Below, piece after piece: positions 41,408-51,352 of a stretch of 64,000 nt of DNA. The notes under the pieces were generated by a model. That model did not search any database. It saw nothing but the letters and a program-made list of their open reading frames with translations, and had not been told where the DNA came from. Position 1 is the first letter of the stretch; each line of letters begins with the position of its first letter. This DNA comes from an uncultured Siphonobacter sp. (GTDB taxonomy: Bacteria; Bacteroidota; Bacteroidia; Cytophagales; Spirosomataceae). The DNA lies in contig CAJYIW010000007.1 of assembly GCA_913775095.1 (NCBI GenBank), forward strand, positions 32,001 through 96,000, given 5' to 3'. Made by a program: the position numbers and the translations under genes.

Positions 41408-41627
41408 AAAAACAATATTTTTTAATAACTAAAACCGGATTGGAATCTAATCTGCAACTACTGGGAAGAGGATTGAATTATTCCAGGAAAGACTAAGGAG
41501 TTGAAAAATTACGGTGATTCCTGTAAAGCGGCACCTGAAAATGCCCTAATCGGCTTCTGAAGAGGACTTTTTAGACTATTATCTGTAATCTCCCGTTTGT
41601 CATATCAAACATCTGCCCGCTGATTTG

Positions 41628-41635
41628 TATTTTTG
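41628..41635 (+). promoter_or_regulatory. Proximal promoter -7 element of the ABC-F gene
   Basis: TATTTTTG fits TAnnTTTG and would place transcription start near 41640, about 38 nt before the ATG at 41679. Confidence 0.45.
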
Positions 41636-41678
41636 AATTTCATTCGGGGCGGTGCGTAGGGCCGTCTGCTTTTTTCTT

Positions 41679-43616
41679 ATGCTTTCCATCACGAACCTAA
41701 GTTTCTATTTCGGCAGTCGGGCTTTGTACGACGAGGCCTCTCTTCATATCAAACCCAAAGACCGAATCGGTCTGATTGGGGCGAACGGAACGGGAAAATC
41801 TACACTCCTTCGGTTGATCGTTGGAGAATATACGCCCGACGGTGGGACCATTTCCAAATCGGGCGATTGCACCATTGGTTTCTTAAATCAGGACTTGCTG
41901 AGTTATGAATCCAAGGAATCCATCCTGATCGTAGCCATGCAGGCGTTCGAGCGGGAAATGATTCTGCAAAAGAAAATCGACGAAGTTCTCCACGAAATGG
42001 AGACTAATTACCGGGATGAGCTGATTGACAAATTAGCCAATTATCAGGAAGAGTTTGAAGCTCTGGACGGCTACACGATCCAGTCGAAAGCCGAAGAAAT
42101 TCTGGAAGGTCTGGGCTTTAAAACTGAAGATCTGAATACGCCTCTGGAGCGTTTTTCCGGCGGCTGGCGAATGCGGGTGATGCTGGCCAAACTGCTGTTG
42201 CAGAAACCGAGCTTACTGCTGTTGGATGAGCCGACCAATCACCTGGACTTACCCAGTATTGAGTGGGTGGAAACCTACGTTCGCAATTACGAAGGAGCCG
42301 TAATGATCGTTTCTCACGACCGCTTTTTCCTGGATAACTGCGTAAATGCCATCGTGGAAGTAACCGGGGGTAAGCTGAATTTTTATCCCGGTAACTATTC
42401 CTTTTTCATTGAAGAGAAATCCCTGCGGAATGAAATTCAGAAGGGGGCTTACGAAAACCAGCAGGCCAAAATTCGGCAAACGGAACGTTTTATTGAGCGT
42501 TTCAAGGCCAAGGCCAGTAAGGCTCGTCAGGTACAAAGCCGGGTGAAGTCCCTCGAAAAAATGGATTTCGTGGATGACGTAATCGACGAAAATGCTCGGG
42601 TGAACTTCAAGTTTACGCTGGCTACCCAGCCCGGAAAGAATATTTTCGAGTTACAGGATGTATCGAAAGCCTACGGCGAAAAACGAATTCTGACGGATAC
42701 GAACAGTTTCATTTCGCGGGGCGATAAAATCGCTCTGATTGGAGCCAACGGAAAGGGTAAATCTACCCTGCTTCGCATCATTGCCGGAACCGAGCCCATC
42801 GAGGGAAAACGTCAGCTGGGGCACAATGTAGCCTTTGCCTTTTACGCCCAGCACCAGCTGGAGTCGCTGAACATTGACAATACGCTGATCGAAGAACTTC
42901 GGGAAATGGGAACGGATAAAACCGAAGCTCAGTTGCGAAGCATTCTGGGCTGTTTCCTGTTCTCGAACGACGATGTGTTCAAGAAGATTAAAGTACTTTC
43001 CGGGGGCGAAAAATCGCGGGTAGCACTGGCGAAAATGCTGCTTTCGGAAGCCAACTTCCTGCTGCTGGATGAACCTACCAACCACCTGGACATGATCTCG
43101 GTGAACATTCTGATTCAGGCCTTACAGCAATACGAAGGAACCTACGTCATTGTTTCTCACGACCGTTTCTTCGTGTCGGAGGTAGCAACCAAAATCTGGT
43201 ACATCGAAGATGAGCAGATCAAGGAATATCCCGGAACGTACGATGAGTACGTAACCTGGCAGGAAGAACGCGAAGCCAGCCGGAAGGATTCCGCTCCGGC
43301 GAAAGCTGAAAAACCGGCTGAAGTAAAGCCGGTAAAACCGCAACCTTCGGCCTCGGATGCCGAACGCAGGCAATTGCAGCAAAAGCTGAAAAAAGTACAG
43401 CAGCAGGTGGAAGAACTGGAAAAGAAGGTGAGTACGCTGGAATTGAAAAAAGCGGAGGCTGAAACGCAGCTGGCCGATCCTAAAATCTACAGCGATGCCC
43501 AGCAGTTCACGAAAGTTCAGCAATCGTATGAGGACATCAGGAAGCAGCTCACGCAGGCCAGCGATGCCTGGGAAGAAGCCATGATGGAGGCAGAGAGTCT
43601 GGAAAAAACGATTTAA
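41679..43616 (+). CDS. ABC-F family ATPase
   Basis: A 645-residue soluble protein with two ATP-binding cassettes and no membrane part. Seen: Walker A GANGTGKSTLL and GANGKGKSTLL, signatures FSGGWRMRVMLAKLLLQ and LSGGEKSRVALAKM, two LLLDEPTNHLD Walker B motifs, and a C-terminal coiled-coil domain rich in Lys/Glu/Gln. ABC-F proteins act on the ribosome, for translation control or antibiotic protection. The C-terminal coiled coil resembles Uup-type members. The frame extends to 41652, but ATG at 41679 (MLSITNLSFYFG) is the usual start. A terminator follows. Confidence 0.93.
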   Translation: MLSITNLSFYFGSRALYDEASLHIKPKDRIGLIGANGTGKSTLLRLIVGEYTPDGGTISKSGDCTIGFLNQDLLSYESKESILIVAMQAFEREMILQKKIDEVLHEMETNYRDELIDKLANYQEEFEALDGYTIQSKAEEILEGLGFKTEDLNTPLERFSGGWRMRVMLAKLLLQKPSLLLLDEPTNHLDLPSIEWVETYVRNYEGAVMIVSHDRFFLDNCVNAIVEVTGGKLNFYPGNYSFFIEEKSLRNEIQKGAYENQQAKIRQTERFIERFKAKASKARQVQSRVKSLEKMDFVDDVIDENARVNFKFTLATQPGKNIFELQDVSKAYGEKRILTDTNSFISRGDKIALIGANGKGKSTLLRIIAGTEPIEGKRQLGHNVAFAFYAQHQLESLNIDNTLIEELREMGTDKTEAQLRSILGCFLFSNDDVFKKIKVLSGGEKSRVALAKMLLSEANFLLLDEPTNHLDMISVNILIQALQQYEGTYVIVSHDRFFVSEVATKIWYIEDEQIKEYPGTYDEYVTWQEEREASRKDSAPAKAEKPAEVKPVKPQPSASDAERRQLQQKLKKVQQQVEELEKKVSTLELKKAEAETQLADPKIYSDAQQFTKVQQSYEDIRKQLTQASDAWEEAMMEAESLEKTI

Positions 43617-43638
43617 AAATCGTTCCCCATAGTATTTT

Positions 43639-43689
43639 GAAAACGCTGATGAAACATTTTTACGAAAATCCGTTTCGTCAGCGTTTTTC
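43639..43689 (+). terminator. Terminator after the ABC-F gene
   Basis: The left arm (AAAACGCTGATGAAAC, 43640-43655) pairs with GTTTCGTCAGCGTTTT (43672-43687), 16 bp with one wobble, then T. Confidence 0.8.
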
Positions 43690-43712
43690 TTTTATTCATG
43701 TAAACGCCTGTT

Positions 43713-45011
43713 ATGAAAGTGCTAACCCCGTTCATACTTGCCATTGGCCTTATTTTTCTGGTTAACCAGCTCATCGCTCAGGTTATTGAAAATCGTCGTC
43801 AGAGCGGTCCGCTTCTGTATGAAGATTTCGTGTATGACGAAAACATCAAAACTCCGCTGGTTTATCCCACGGGTGGCGTGAGCAGTAATGACATTCTGCA
43901 ACCGCCCGTGCTGGACCTTAATCAGGGAGGGACCATGCGGCTGGAGTTCGACTGGCTGGGAAAAGAGCAGCCGCAGTTCCGGGCAAAGATCATTCACTGT
44001 AATGCCGACTGGAAGCCTTCGGCCCTGAACGAGGTGGAGTTTCTACCGGATTATAATGAGTTTCCGATTTACGACGTGAAAATAGCTCAGGGTACTAAGG
44101 TAGGCTATTCGCATTACTGGCTGGAGTTACCCAAAGTGAAAGTGAGCGGCAACTTCGTGGTAGTGGTCTACAAAGGCCGCCGGGAGACGGATGTCGTTTT
44201 CACCCGTCGATTCATGGCTTTTAATCAGCAGATCATTGCGGCTGGTAAAGTCAGTTTCGCTCAGGACATTCCCCGTCGGAACAGTCACCAGCAGGTTGAT
44301 TTCTCCCTGAAATACGGGAATTATCCGGTGATGAATCCCAGGCAGGATTTATACGTGGTGCTGCGGCAGAACTACCGTTGGGACCGGACCATCGCGGGCC
44401 TGAAGCCCTACATGGTGCAGGAGTTTGACCGCATGCTGGAATATCGCTTTTTCGATAATGAGAACCTGTTTCAGGGAAGTAATGAATTCCGGGTTTTTGA
44501 TATCCGCAGTCGGCAGGTCAAAGGAATTGGTGTCGCTAAGCTGGACTTTATGCCCAATTTTAACGCCGCTTATTTATTTCCCGACGAAATACAGTCGGGC
44601 AAAACTTACATGCAGCAGAATGATCTGGATGGGCAATTTGCCATTTCAACCCGTGATGACTTCGGAGATCCCGATTACTTTCCCGTGACCTTTACCCTTC
44701 GTTCGCCGCAGCGGGAAGATGGGAAGACGCCCTACGTGATTGGAGGGTTCAATTTCTTCGAACTAACCAAGAACAATCAGATGCACTATGAAGAAGGGGC
44801 GGGAGGGTATCAGGCCACTATTTTGTGTAAACAGGGAGTCTACAACTACCTGTATGCGGTGCCAGGTGCCGACGGCAAACGAGCAGACGAAGAACCCATT
44901 GAAGGAGCCTATTCCTTAACCCAGAATACCTACGAGATATTTATCTACCATCGGGCTCCGGGCACCCGGGCTGACCAGCTGGTCGGGTATCAGGTCATTC
45001 AGAAATACTAG
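43713..45011 (+). CDS. Type IX secretion system plug protein (DUF5103)
   Basis: A 432-residue exported protein of DUF5103, the family described as the plug of the T9SS SprA translocon. Seen: a signal peptide (VLTPFILAIGLIFLVNQLIAQ), LRLEFD-like strand LEFDWLGKEQPQFRAKIIHC, HYWLELPKVKVSGNFVVVVY, FTRRFMAFNQ, and the late YDFFELT-like block GGFNFFELTKNNQ. The plug closes the SprA channel until cargo arrives. No other T9SS gene lies next to it. It ends at a palindromic terminator shared with ychF. Confidence 0.85.
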   Translation: MKVLTPFILAIGLIFLVNQLIAQVIENRRQSGPLLYEDFVYDENIKTPLVYPTGGVSSNDILQPPVLDLNQGGTMRLEFDWLGKEQPQFRAKIIHCNADWKPSALNEVEFLPDYNEFPIYDVKIAQGTKVGYSHYWLELPKVKVSGNFVVVVYKGRRETDVVFTRRFMAFNQQIIAAGKVSFAQDIPRRNSHQQVDFSLKYGNYPVMNPRQDLYVVLRQNYRWDRTIAGLKPYMVQEFDRMLEYRFFDNENLFQGSNEFRVFDIRSRQVKGIGVAKLDFMPNFNAAYLFPDEIQSGKTYMQQNDLDGQFAISTRDDFGDPDYFPVTFTLRSPQREDGKTPYVIGGFNFFELTKNNQMHYEEGAGGYQATILCKQGVYNYLYAVPGADGKRADEEPIEGAYSLTQNTYEIFIYHRAPGTRADQLVGYQVIQKY

Positions 45012-45033
45012 TCAGTAGATAGAAGCTGTTACG

Positions 45034-45063
45034 AAAAGAGCGACCCCTGGGGGTCGCTCTTTT
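45034..45063. terminator. Bidirectional terminator between the plug gene and ychF
   Basis: AAAAGAGCGACCCC (45034-45047) pairs perfectly with GGGGTCGCTCTTTT (45050-45063). Confidence 0.9.
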
Positions 45064-45084
45064 GTCGTTAATCCGTTATTCAAC

Positions 45085-46188
45085 TTAAACGTTAAAGCGG
45101 AAGTGCATGATGTCACCGTCCTGAACAACGTATTCTTTTCCTTCTACGGCCATCTTGCCGGCTTCTTTAATAGCAGCTTCCGTTTTGTAGTGGTTGTAAT
45201 CATTCAGTTTGATTACTTCTGCCCGGATGAAGCCACGCTCAAAGTCCGAGTGAATCACACCGGCCGCCTGAGGAGCTTTCCATCCCCGCTGGATGGTCCA
45301 GGCCCGAACTTCTTTGACACCCGCCGTGAAGTAGGTAATCAGGTTCAGTAAACTATAAGAAGCTTTGATGAGCTGGCTCAAACCAGACTCCTGCAAACCA
45401 TATTCTTCCAGAAACATCTGACGCTCGTCCAGATCCTCGATTTCAGCAATTTGTGCTTCAATGGCCGCACAAACTACGATTACTTCGGCTTTCTCGTCGG
45501 CAATGGCCGCTTTCAGCTGTTCCACAAATTCGTTGGAACCCTGCGTCAGGCTGGATTCATCTACGTTGGCTACGTAAATAACGGGTTTGATGGTCAGCAG
45601 GTGCAAATCCGCAACGGCTCCTTTTTCTTCTTCTGAAACGTCAACCGTACGAGCTGATTTACCCTGCTCCAGCGTTTTCTTGAATCGGTATAACACCTCT
45701 ACTTCTGCTTTAGCCTTGGCATCGCCACCCGTGCGGGCTGCTTTTTCAATACGCTGAAGTTTCCGGTCTACGGCTTCCAGATCTTTTAACTGAAGCTCAT
45801 AGTCGATGATTTCTTTATCAGAAACGGGATTCACCCGTCCTTCTACGTGAACGATGTTGTCATCATCAAAGCAGCGAACGACGTGAATGATGGCATCAAC
45901 TTCCCGAATATTTGCGAGGAATTTATTACCCAGACCGGCACCCTGACTAGCTCCTTTCACCAGACCAGCAATATCCACGAATTCAATAATCGTAGGAATT
46001 ACCTTCTGGGGATTCACCAGGTTTTCCAGATCTTTCAGCCGTTCGTCAGGAACTTCTACTACGCCGACGTTGGGTTCAATCGTACAGAAAGGATAATTAG
46101 CCGCTTCGGCTTTGGCACTTGATATAGCACTAAATAACGTAGACTTTCCGACGTTCGGCAAGCCCACGATTCCACATTGCAAACCCAT
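45085..46188 (-). CDS. ychF: Redox-regulated ATPase YchF (Obg family)
   Basis: A 367-residue YchF. Seen: G1 [25 protein letters not shown]3 [14 protein letters not shown], the altered G4 with NVDES (YchF prefers ATP), a helical arm, and a C-terminal TGS domain ([16 protein letters not shown]...[16 protein letters not shown]). YchF binds ribosomes and ATP and takes part in stress responses. It is cytoplasmic. Confidence 0.96.
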   Translation of the reverse strand: MGLQCGIVGLPNVGKSTLFSAISSAKAEAANYPFCTIEPNVGVVEVPDERLKDLENLVNPQKVIPTIIEFVDIAGLVKGASQGAGLGNKFLANIREVDAIIHVVRCFDDDNIVHVEGRVNPVSDKEIIDYELQLKDLEAVDRKLQRIEKAARTGGDAKAKAEVEVLYRFKKTLEQGKSARTVDVSEEEKGAVADLHLLTIKPVIYVANVDESSLTQGSNEFVEQLKAAIADEKAEVIVVCAAIEAQIAEIEDLDERQMFLEEYGLQESGLSQLIKASYSLLNLITYFTAGVKEVRAWTIQRGWKAPQAAGVIHSDFERGFIRAEVIKLNDYNHYKTEAAIKEAGKMAVEGKEYVVQDGDIMHFRFNV

Positions 46189-46309
46189 GGTTGGCGAAAG
46201 ATATTGATTTAAAAATCAGTGATAATCAGTTCAACTGACTCGATTGTAAACAAAACTGTTTTGAACAGAGTGCGAATCAGAACTGCAAAGGTACAACTAT
46301 AAACCAACA

Positions 46310-46337
46310 AAAAAGCCTTCGCCACAGCAAAGGCTTT
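46310..46337 (-). terminator. Terminator of the PUR-like gene
   Basis: On the minus strand AAAGCCTT and AAGGCTTT (46330-46337 and 46312-46319) form an 8-bp stem with a 10-nt loop followed by TTTT. It lies about 70 nt after the stop of the DUF3276 gene. Confidence 0.75.
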
Positions 46338-46404
46338 CTTAAGATCTTCACAATCAGATAAAACTGTTAGGGGTATCAGTTGATCATAAAGGAACAGATT
46401 GTGG

Positions 46405-46725
46405 TTAATCCCATTTCAGATCGCTCCGGTATTCATCATCTTCTTCACGGGCCGCGAATTGAGAGAAATCGAATTCAGGCATAAGCTCCGTCTTCACATG
46501 GTCAACCGCGTTTTTAAGAGCATCTACGAACTTATCAAAATCTTCCTTGTACAGGAACATTTTGTGTTTTTCGTAAGCAAAACCATCTCCCTGAGGGTAA
46601 CGACGACTTTCGGTAATAGTGATGTAGTAATCGTTGGCACGGGTGGATTTCACGTCGAAGAAGTAAGTCCGCTTGCCAGCCTTGACACGTTTCGAGTAGA
46701 GTTCTTCTCGTTCTTTTTCAGCCAC
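46405..46725 (-). CDS. DUF3276 (PUR-alpha-like) nucleic-acid-binding protein
   Basis: A 106-residue protein with the PUR-like domain of DUF3276, common in Bacteroidota and spirochaetes. Seen: YSKRVKAGKRTYFFDVKSTR, NDYYITITESRR, KHKMFLYKEDFDKFVDAL and an acidic tail. Family members bind single-stranded or double-stranded DNA/RNA. The gene is monocistronic, with its own terminator. Confidence 0.9.
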   Translation of the reverse strand: MAEKEREELYSKRVKAGKRTYFFDVKSTRANDYYITITESRRYPQGDGFAYEKHKMFLYKEDFDKFVDALKNAVDHVKTELMPEFDFSQFAAREEDDEYRSDLKWD

Positions 46726-47194
46726 AATTTTGGAAGTTTATGGTTTGATCGCTCGTAAAAATAGAAAGAAAGCCTTTTGTCGCAAAAAAAACGTAGAAAA
46801 TAAGGGCCGGTTTTACAAAAACGGTAGAATCTAGGGCGTTCAAACGAAAAGAGGAAAATCGGGATGAGTAAAAATCTTACCTAAGAAGAGCGTTTTAAAC
46901 CTTTTTCTTATTCAAAAGTTAATTCTTTTATCCTTCAATCAGGCAGAACTTTTTTTGGTAAATTTAGTTCGCCCCAATATAATAATTAAGCATACGAATG
47001 TCAACAGCCAACCTTCTAAATTTATATGATTATTTAAGTAATCTTTTGGGTAAAAATGAGAAAGTTATTCCCATCTCGAAAATAGGTGTTACCTTTGTTT
47101 CTGAACTCTACTCAGTTCATGGCAATTCGCCCAAAGTGCTCCCGCCGCTGCTGAAGCATAACGTTAGTTCTTTGAACCACAAAACGAACTGCCT

Positions 47195-47695
47195 ATGAAT
47201 AGTTGGACACGTAGAGTGGTAACAGCTTTGTTACTAAATCTAAGTATTTTACCGTGTATCGCTCAGGCTCATTATTCGGTGTATTATAAGAAATACCCAC
47301 CCGTGAAAAGACCACTGGGTAAAGAATTTAAAGGACGGGCTACTTACTACGGTAAACAGTACTACGGTAGACGCACAGCGAGTGGAGAGCGTTTAAAAAA
47401 TGGTACTTGTGCTCATAAGACACTACCATACGGCTCCATGGTCGAGGTGACTAATCTTAAAAACGGCCGCAAAACCATCGTCAGAGTAATTGACCGCGGC
47501 CCATTCGGAAAGAATCGTGACATTGATCTTTCCTACGATGCCGCTCAGAAGCTGGGCATGACTCAGACAGGCATCGTTCCAGTAAACCTTAGGGTCGTTG
47601 GTACAAACGGAATAGTTTTATTACGACCCAAACAATATCTTCTCGAAGATAACGCCACGATTACCGCAAGAGCGGACATGGTAGCACAAGAGTAG
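47195..47695 (+). CDS. RlpA-like septal ring lytic transglycosylase family protein
   Basis: A 166-residue exported protein with a signal peptide (VTALLLNLSILPCIAQA) and a double-psi beta-barrel (RlpA/DPBB, about 45-140). Seen: GRATYYGKQYYGRRTASGE, TCAHKTLPYGSMVEVTN, IVRVIDRGPFGKNRDIDLS, and AAQKLGMTQTGIVPVNLRVV. RlpA proteins act on glycan strands of peptidoglycan at the septum. There is no C-terminal SPOR domain. TACCTTTG at 47090-47097 is a likely promoter element; the rest of the 46726-47194 gap shows no credible gene. Confidence 0.88.
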   Translation: MNSWTRRVVTALLLNLSILPCIAQAHYSVYYKKYPPVKRPLGKEFKGRATYYGKQYYGRRTASGERLKNGTCAHKTLPYGSMVEVTNLKNGRKTIVRVIDRGPFGKNRDIDLSYDAAQKLGMTQTGIVPVNLRVVGTNGIVLLRPKQYLLEDNATITARADMVAQE

Positions 47696-47957
47696 ATTAT
47701 TTAACAAGGGAGGTACAACAAAAGAGTGTACCAAGTGAATGTTTCAGCGGCAGCTTTTTTTTTGACCGCAATTTTCGTTCAGTTAAGAGGGATAAAAGGT
47801 TCAGTCTCTTGATACTTTCCGAAAGTTGCGGTCTTCTTTTTGTCCTTCCAGAAAGATTTTTCCCTTTTCAGCCAAACTTTCCTTAGTTTTTCCGTTATTA
47901 ATTAATGAAAACGCATGCTCTTCTGACGTTTTTACCTCTGAAAAGACTCTAGACTTT

Positions 47958-48863
47958 ATGGCGATTGATCTTACCAAAGCCCGCGAATACGGTAGTATTG
48001 AATTTCTGGCCCGCCAGATGGTAGAAGGCTTCATTACCGGGCTGCATAAATCACCTTTTCACGGATTTTCGGTGGAATTCGCCGAGCATCGCTTGTATAA
48101 TACGGGAGAAAGCACCCGGCATGTGGACTGGAAAGTATTCGGTAAAACGGATCGTCTGTATACCAAGCGATACGAGGAAGAAACCAATCTTCGCTGCCAT
48201 CTGCTGATTGATACCTCTTCGTCCATGTATTATCCCGAAAAGAGTAACGGAAAAATTACCTTCAGCATCCTGGCGGCGGCGGCTCTGGCGTATCTGTTGC
48301 AGAAACAAAGAGATGCGGTATCACTGACTACTTTTTCGGAAGGCGTGGAGATTCAGTTACCCACGCGTTCGACGCCTTCGCACATTCACAAGATTTTCGT
48401 TACCCTCCAGCAGTTACTCCAGCAGCCGAAACCCAATCGTAAATCAACCGTTGCCGAAGTCATTCATCAGATTGCCGAGCAGATTCACCGTCGCTCGCTG
48501 GTGATTCTGTTCAGTGATATGTTCGACGACATTGAGAATTCGGACAAGATCTTTGCCGCCTTGCAGCACCTCAAACACAATCGGCATGAAGTATTACTTT
48601 TTCACGTTACCGACCGTCAGACCGAAGAAGAATTTAATTTTGAAGAACGTCCGTATGAGTTTATTGATCTGGAAAGCGGAGAAAAAGTACGGGTACAGCC
48701 GGGGCAGGTAAAAGAGTACTACCGGACGGCGATCCAGAAGTTTTACTATGACCTTCGCATGAAATGCAATCAATATAAAATCGATTTTATAGAAGCCGAT
48801 ATTTCACAGGGTTTTGACCCCATTCTGTCGTCTTATTTAGTAAAACGATCGAAAATGCGATAG
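47958..48863 (+). CDS. DUF58 domain protein
   Basis: A 301-residue cytoplasmic protein of the DUF58 (VWA-like) family. Seen: SIEFLARQMVEGFITGLHKS, EYRLYNTGEST-like EHRLYNTGESTRHVDWKVF, TDRLYTKRYEEETNLRC, and the MIDAS-like LLIDTSSSMYY (DxSxS). Members usually sit beside a MoxR AAA+ ATPase and help to build complexes; none adjoins here. The frame extends to 47826, but ATG at 47958 (MAIDLTKAREY) fits the family. The gap before it (47696-47957) shows only a poly-T stretch. Confidence 0.9.
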   Translation: MAIDLTKAREYGSIEFLARQMVEGFITGLHKSPFHGFSVEFAEHRLYNTGESTRHVDWKVFGKTDRLYTKRYEEETNLRCHLLIDTSSSMYYPEKSNGKITFSILAAAALAYLLQKQRDAVSLTTFSEGVEIQLPTRSTPSHIHKIFVTLQQLLQQPKPNRKSTVAEVIHQIAEQIHRRSLVILFSDMFDDIENSDKIFAALQHLKHNRHEVLLFHVTDRQTEEEFNFEERPYEFIDLESGEKVRVQPGQVKEYYRTAIQKFYYDLRMKCNQYKIDFIEADISQGFDPILSSYLVKRSKMR

Positions 48864-48910
48864 TCATTGCGATCGACCATCTCCTTCTTTTCAAAAGATA
48901 CTTCCAGATT

Positions 48911-49750
48911 ATGGTTAAAAAATTGTTACCCCTTTTCCTGCTGGCTTCGCTAGCCGGGTATGCTCAGAAACCCTCTACTCCCCAGAAACCCGGTATGGTT
49001 TCTTACACCTATCGGCACAGCTTTGCCAAAGATGTGGGAGCAACGCTGGATACCATCAAGGCTTTCGGAATTACGGATATGGAGTTCTCAAACCTGTTTG
49101 GCCGGAAAGCCGAGGAGATCAAACAGTTACTGGATGACCGCCAAATGCAGTGTTCCTCTTTTGGGGTCAGTTATGATGATTTTCTGAATAAGACGGATGA
49201 AGTAGCCCGAAATGCCAAAGCTTTAGGAGCGAAGTATGTGCGGGTCGCCTGGATTCCTCATAACGGACCCTTCACGCTCCAGATGGCTGAAGAAACCGTG
49301 GCTAACTTCAATCGGGTAGGAAAGGTATTAAAGGAAAACCATGGCCTGACGTTTTGTTACCACAACCACGGGTTTGAATTTGAACCATATGAAAAAGGAA
49401 CGCTGTTCGATTACATCGTTCAGAAAACCAATCCTGATTACGTAAGCTTTGAAATGGATATTCTCTGGACGTTTTTCCCAGGGCACAATCCGGCGGAGTT
49501 GCTTCAGAAATACGGCAAGCGATTCAAGCTCATGCACCTGAAGGATTTGAAGAAAGGAGTGAAGGGTAACCTGTCGGGAGGAACTCCCGTTGAAAACGAT
49601 GTGGCTCTGGGAACAGGTCAGCTGAATCTGCCTGAAATCATGAAAGCGGCCAAAAAGTATTCAGGTATCCAGCATTATTACATCGAAGACGAAAGCCCGA
49701 ATGTAAATAAACAGGTTCCGCAGACGATTGCTTATCTGAAGAAGCTGTAA
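48911..49750 (+). CDS. Exported sugar phosphate isomerase/epimerase-like TIM barrel
   Basis: A 279-residue protein with a signal peptide (MVKKLLPLFLLASLAGYAQ) and an AP endonuclease 2/xylose-isomerase-like TIM barrel. Seen: FGITDMEFSNLFG, LGAKYVRVAWIPHNG, FCYHNHGFEF, VSFEMDILW, RFKLMHLKDLKKG, and HYYIEDESP, supplying the usual Glu/His/Asp metal ligands. Related exported proteins in Bacteroidota handle sugars such as inosose or 3-keto sugars; this is inferred. A perfect 56-nt palindrome follows the stop. Confidence 0.85.
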   Translation: MVKKLLPLFLLASLAGYAQKPSTPQKPGMVSYTYRHSFAKDVGATLDTIKAFGITDMEFSNLFGRKAEEIKQLLDDRQMQCSSFGVSYDDFLNKTDEVARNAKALGAKYVRVAWIPHNGPFTLQMAEETVANFNRVGKVLKENHGLTFCYHNHGFEFEPYEKGTLFDYIVQKTNPDYVSFEMDILWTFFPGHNPAELLQKYGKRFKLMHLKDLKKGVKGNLSGGTPVENDVALGTGQLNLPEIMKAAKKYSGIQHYYIEDESPNVNKQVPQTIAYLKKL

Positions 49751-49757
49751 ATGAAGA

Positions 49758-49813
49758 AACAAAAACCAAAGAAGGCTGATCGACATGTCGATCAGCCTTC
49801 TTTGGTTTTTGTT
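49758..49813. terminator. Perfect 56-nt palindromic bidirectional terminator
   Basis: The arms 49758-49785 and 49786-49813 are exact reverse complements over 28 bp with no spacer. They lie between the isomerase gene and the convergent thioredoxin-family gene, which stops at 49821. Confidence 0.92.
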
Positions 49814-49820
49814 CAGCGAA

Positions 49821-51251
49821 TTACTTTTTCGCGGGCTGGCTCAACAGAAACTCAAAGTATTTGTCAAGTTCTTCCGCAGGAAAGCGTCGGGCCAGAATCT
49901 TTTTATCCTTATCCAGCACGTAAATCGTGGGCGTAGCCTGAGCGTCAAAGGTATTGAGGTAATCGGTGTAATGAACGGTTTTTCCCTGAGCGTCCTTATG
50001 AACGTCGATGACGTTGATAAAATCCTGCGTTTTGAATTCGTGAATAAACTTTTTCCATTCCGGTACATCACGCCGTAAGTCAGTAGCGTAGATTTTTACC
50101 CCTTTGTTTTTATACTTCTCATAAAACTTTTTGATTCCCGGAGTCGATTCCCGGCAGTGACTGCAGTCGTCAGAGTAAATGAGAAGAACCGTATAATTGG
50201 CTTTCACGTCATACAGATTCAGCGGTTTTCCCAGCGTATCCGTTTGGTACATGTTTGGGATTTTACTGCCCGTCAATAAAGGCTTCAGAACTTTGATCCT
50301 TTTTTTGAAACTGGTGACCGTGCTTGAGTCCCACAATACGGGTTCGCCTACGTAGTACTTCTCGCCCATGTGAACAAAGAGGGCTTCCGTTCCCAGTACC
50401 CTGGACTGTTCATACTTATTGGTAATGCGATACGCTACGTACCGACGCATCTCATTGCCCTTCGCCCGCGACATTAGCATATCCGCTTCTTTGATCAGAG
50501 AATCCGGAACCTGGTGAACCAGATTATCAAAGTAATAATCCAGTTTCTGCTGGAGGAATGGCGTGCGTAATAACCGCTCGTCGGTGAGGTCGACACCGTC
50601 GAAGTAGTGCTTTTTATAGTAACGATAGGCAAACGTCGAATCGGTTTTTCCGTTGGGTAACTTGGGAGCGGCGGGCACTTCCGGTTCACCGGCGGCTTTA
50701 AACAATTGGGCAGTGAAAGATCCCGCGTGTTCCCGAATGAATTTTTTACGGTATTCCTGAAGGTCTTTTTGAATGGTTTTTATCTTTTCTGCCGCAGTCG
50801 GATCGGTCTGGGCAGCGGCCCGCAGTTTTTGCAAAGCGGCCACCTGAGTTTTCATCTGATTATTCATCTGATAAAAAAGCTCGTTTTCCATGGAACCCGT
50901 CACTTTCAGATTCTGCGGTGGATTCCCGGCGGCTACGCTTTCTTTATCCGTGAATAGTTCAAATTGCTGATCGGCATCGACTATCACATCAAACAGACGC
51001 CACTGGCTGATCGAAATAACGTACAAACCTTCGGGTAGTTTCTGGGTTCCACTAAAGGTGAATGTACCCTGAGCATCGGCCTTGGCCGTATCCTGAACGA
51101 AGAATTGTCCGTTACCCAGGCCGGTATAATAAGCCAGGTAGCAGGTGCTATCCTGTAAGCCTTTGACGTGAGCAGTGATCTTATATCCGGACTGGGCAAA
51201 TGCCGCGTAACTGAACAAAGTCAGCAGCAGAAGGGAGAAAAAGTGACGCAT
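49821..51251 (-). CDS. Thioredoxin-family exported protein with DUF4369/DUF5106-like regions
   Basis: A 476-residue exported protein. Seen: a signal peptide (MRHFFSLLLLTLFSYAAFAQ), a DUF4369-like beta region (about 20-110), a helical middle (DUF5106-like, about 115-320), and a C-terminal TlpA-like thioredoxin domain (about 325-470) with the active site YSDDCSHCRES (CxxC) and the cis-Pro loop ATPTIYVLD. It probably acts on periplasmic disulfides. The frame extends to 51275; ATG at 51251 starts the signal peptide. Confidence 0.88.
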   Translation of the reverse strand: MRHFFSLLLLTLFSYAAFAQSGYKITAHVKGLQDSTCYLAYYTGLGNGQFFVQDTAKADAQGTFTFSGTQKLPEGLYVISISQWRLFDVIVDADQQFELFTDKESVAAGNPPQNLKVTGSMENELFYQMNNQMKTQVAALQKLRAAAQTDPTAAEKIKTIQKDLQEYRKKFIREHAGSFTAQLFKAAGEPEVPAAPKLPNGKTDSTFAYRYYKKHYFDGVDLTDERLLRTPFLQQKLDYYFDNLVHQVPDSLIKEADMLMSRAKGNEMRRYVAYRITNKYEQSRVLGTEALFVHMGEKYYVGEPVLWDSSTVTSFKKRIKVLKPLLTGSKIPNMYQTDTLGKPLNLYDVKANYTVLLIYSDDCSHCRESTPGIKKFYEKYKNKGVKIYATDLRRDVPEWKKFIHEFKTQDFINVIDVHKDAQGKTVHYTDYLNTFDAQATPTIYVLDKDKKILARRFPAEELDKYFEFLLSQPAKK

Positions 51252-51352
51252 GGATTCAATGAAATGGATACTCAAAGGTAACGGTTAATCGAATAAAGTT
51301 GCGGAACTTTGCTGAGAAGACCGTGTCCGTACAACGAAATCCTTCCCTTTCT

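Noticed and set aside
46998-47198. 66-codon frame upstream of the RlpA-like gene
   Set aside because: A likely promoter element of the RlpA-like gene (TACCTTTG, 47090-47097) lies inside it, it has no recognisable pattern, and it overlaps the next start by four bases.
47826-47957. Upstream extension of the DUF58 frame (44 codons)
   Set aside because: It is Ser/Phe/Pro-rich without family similarity; the ATG at 47958 gives the normal N terminus.
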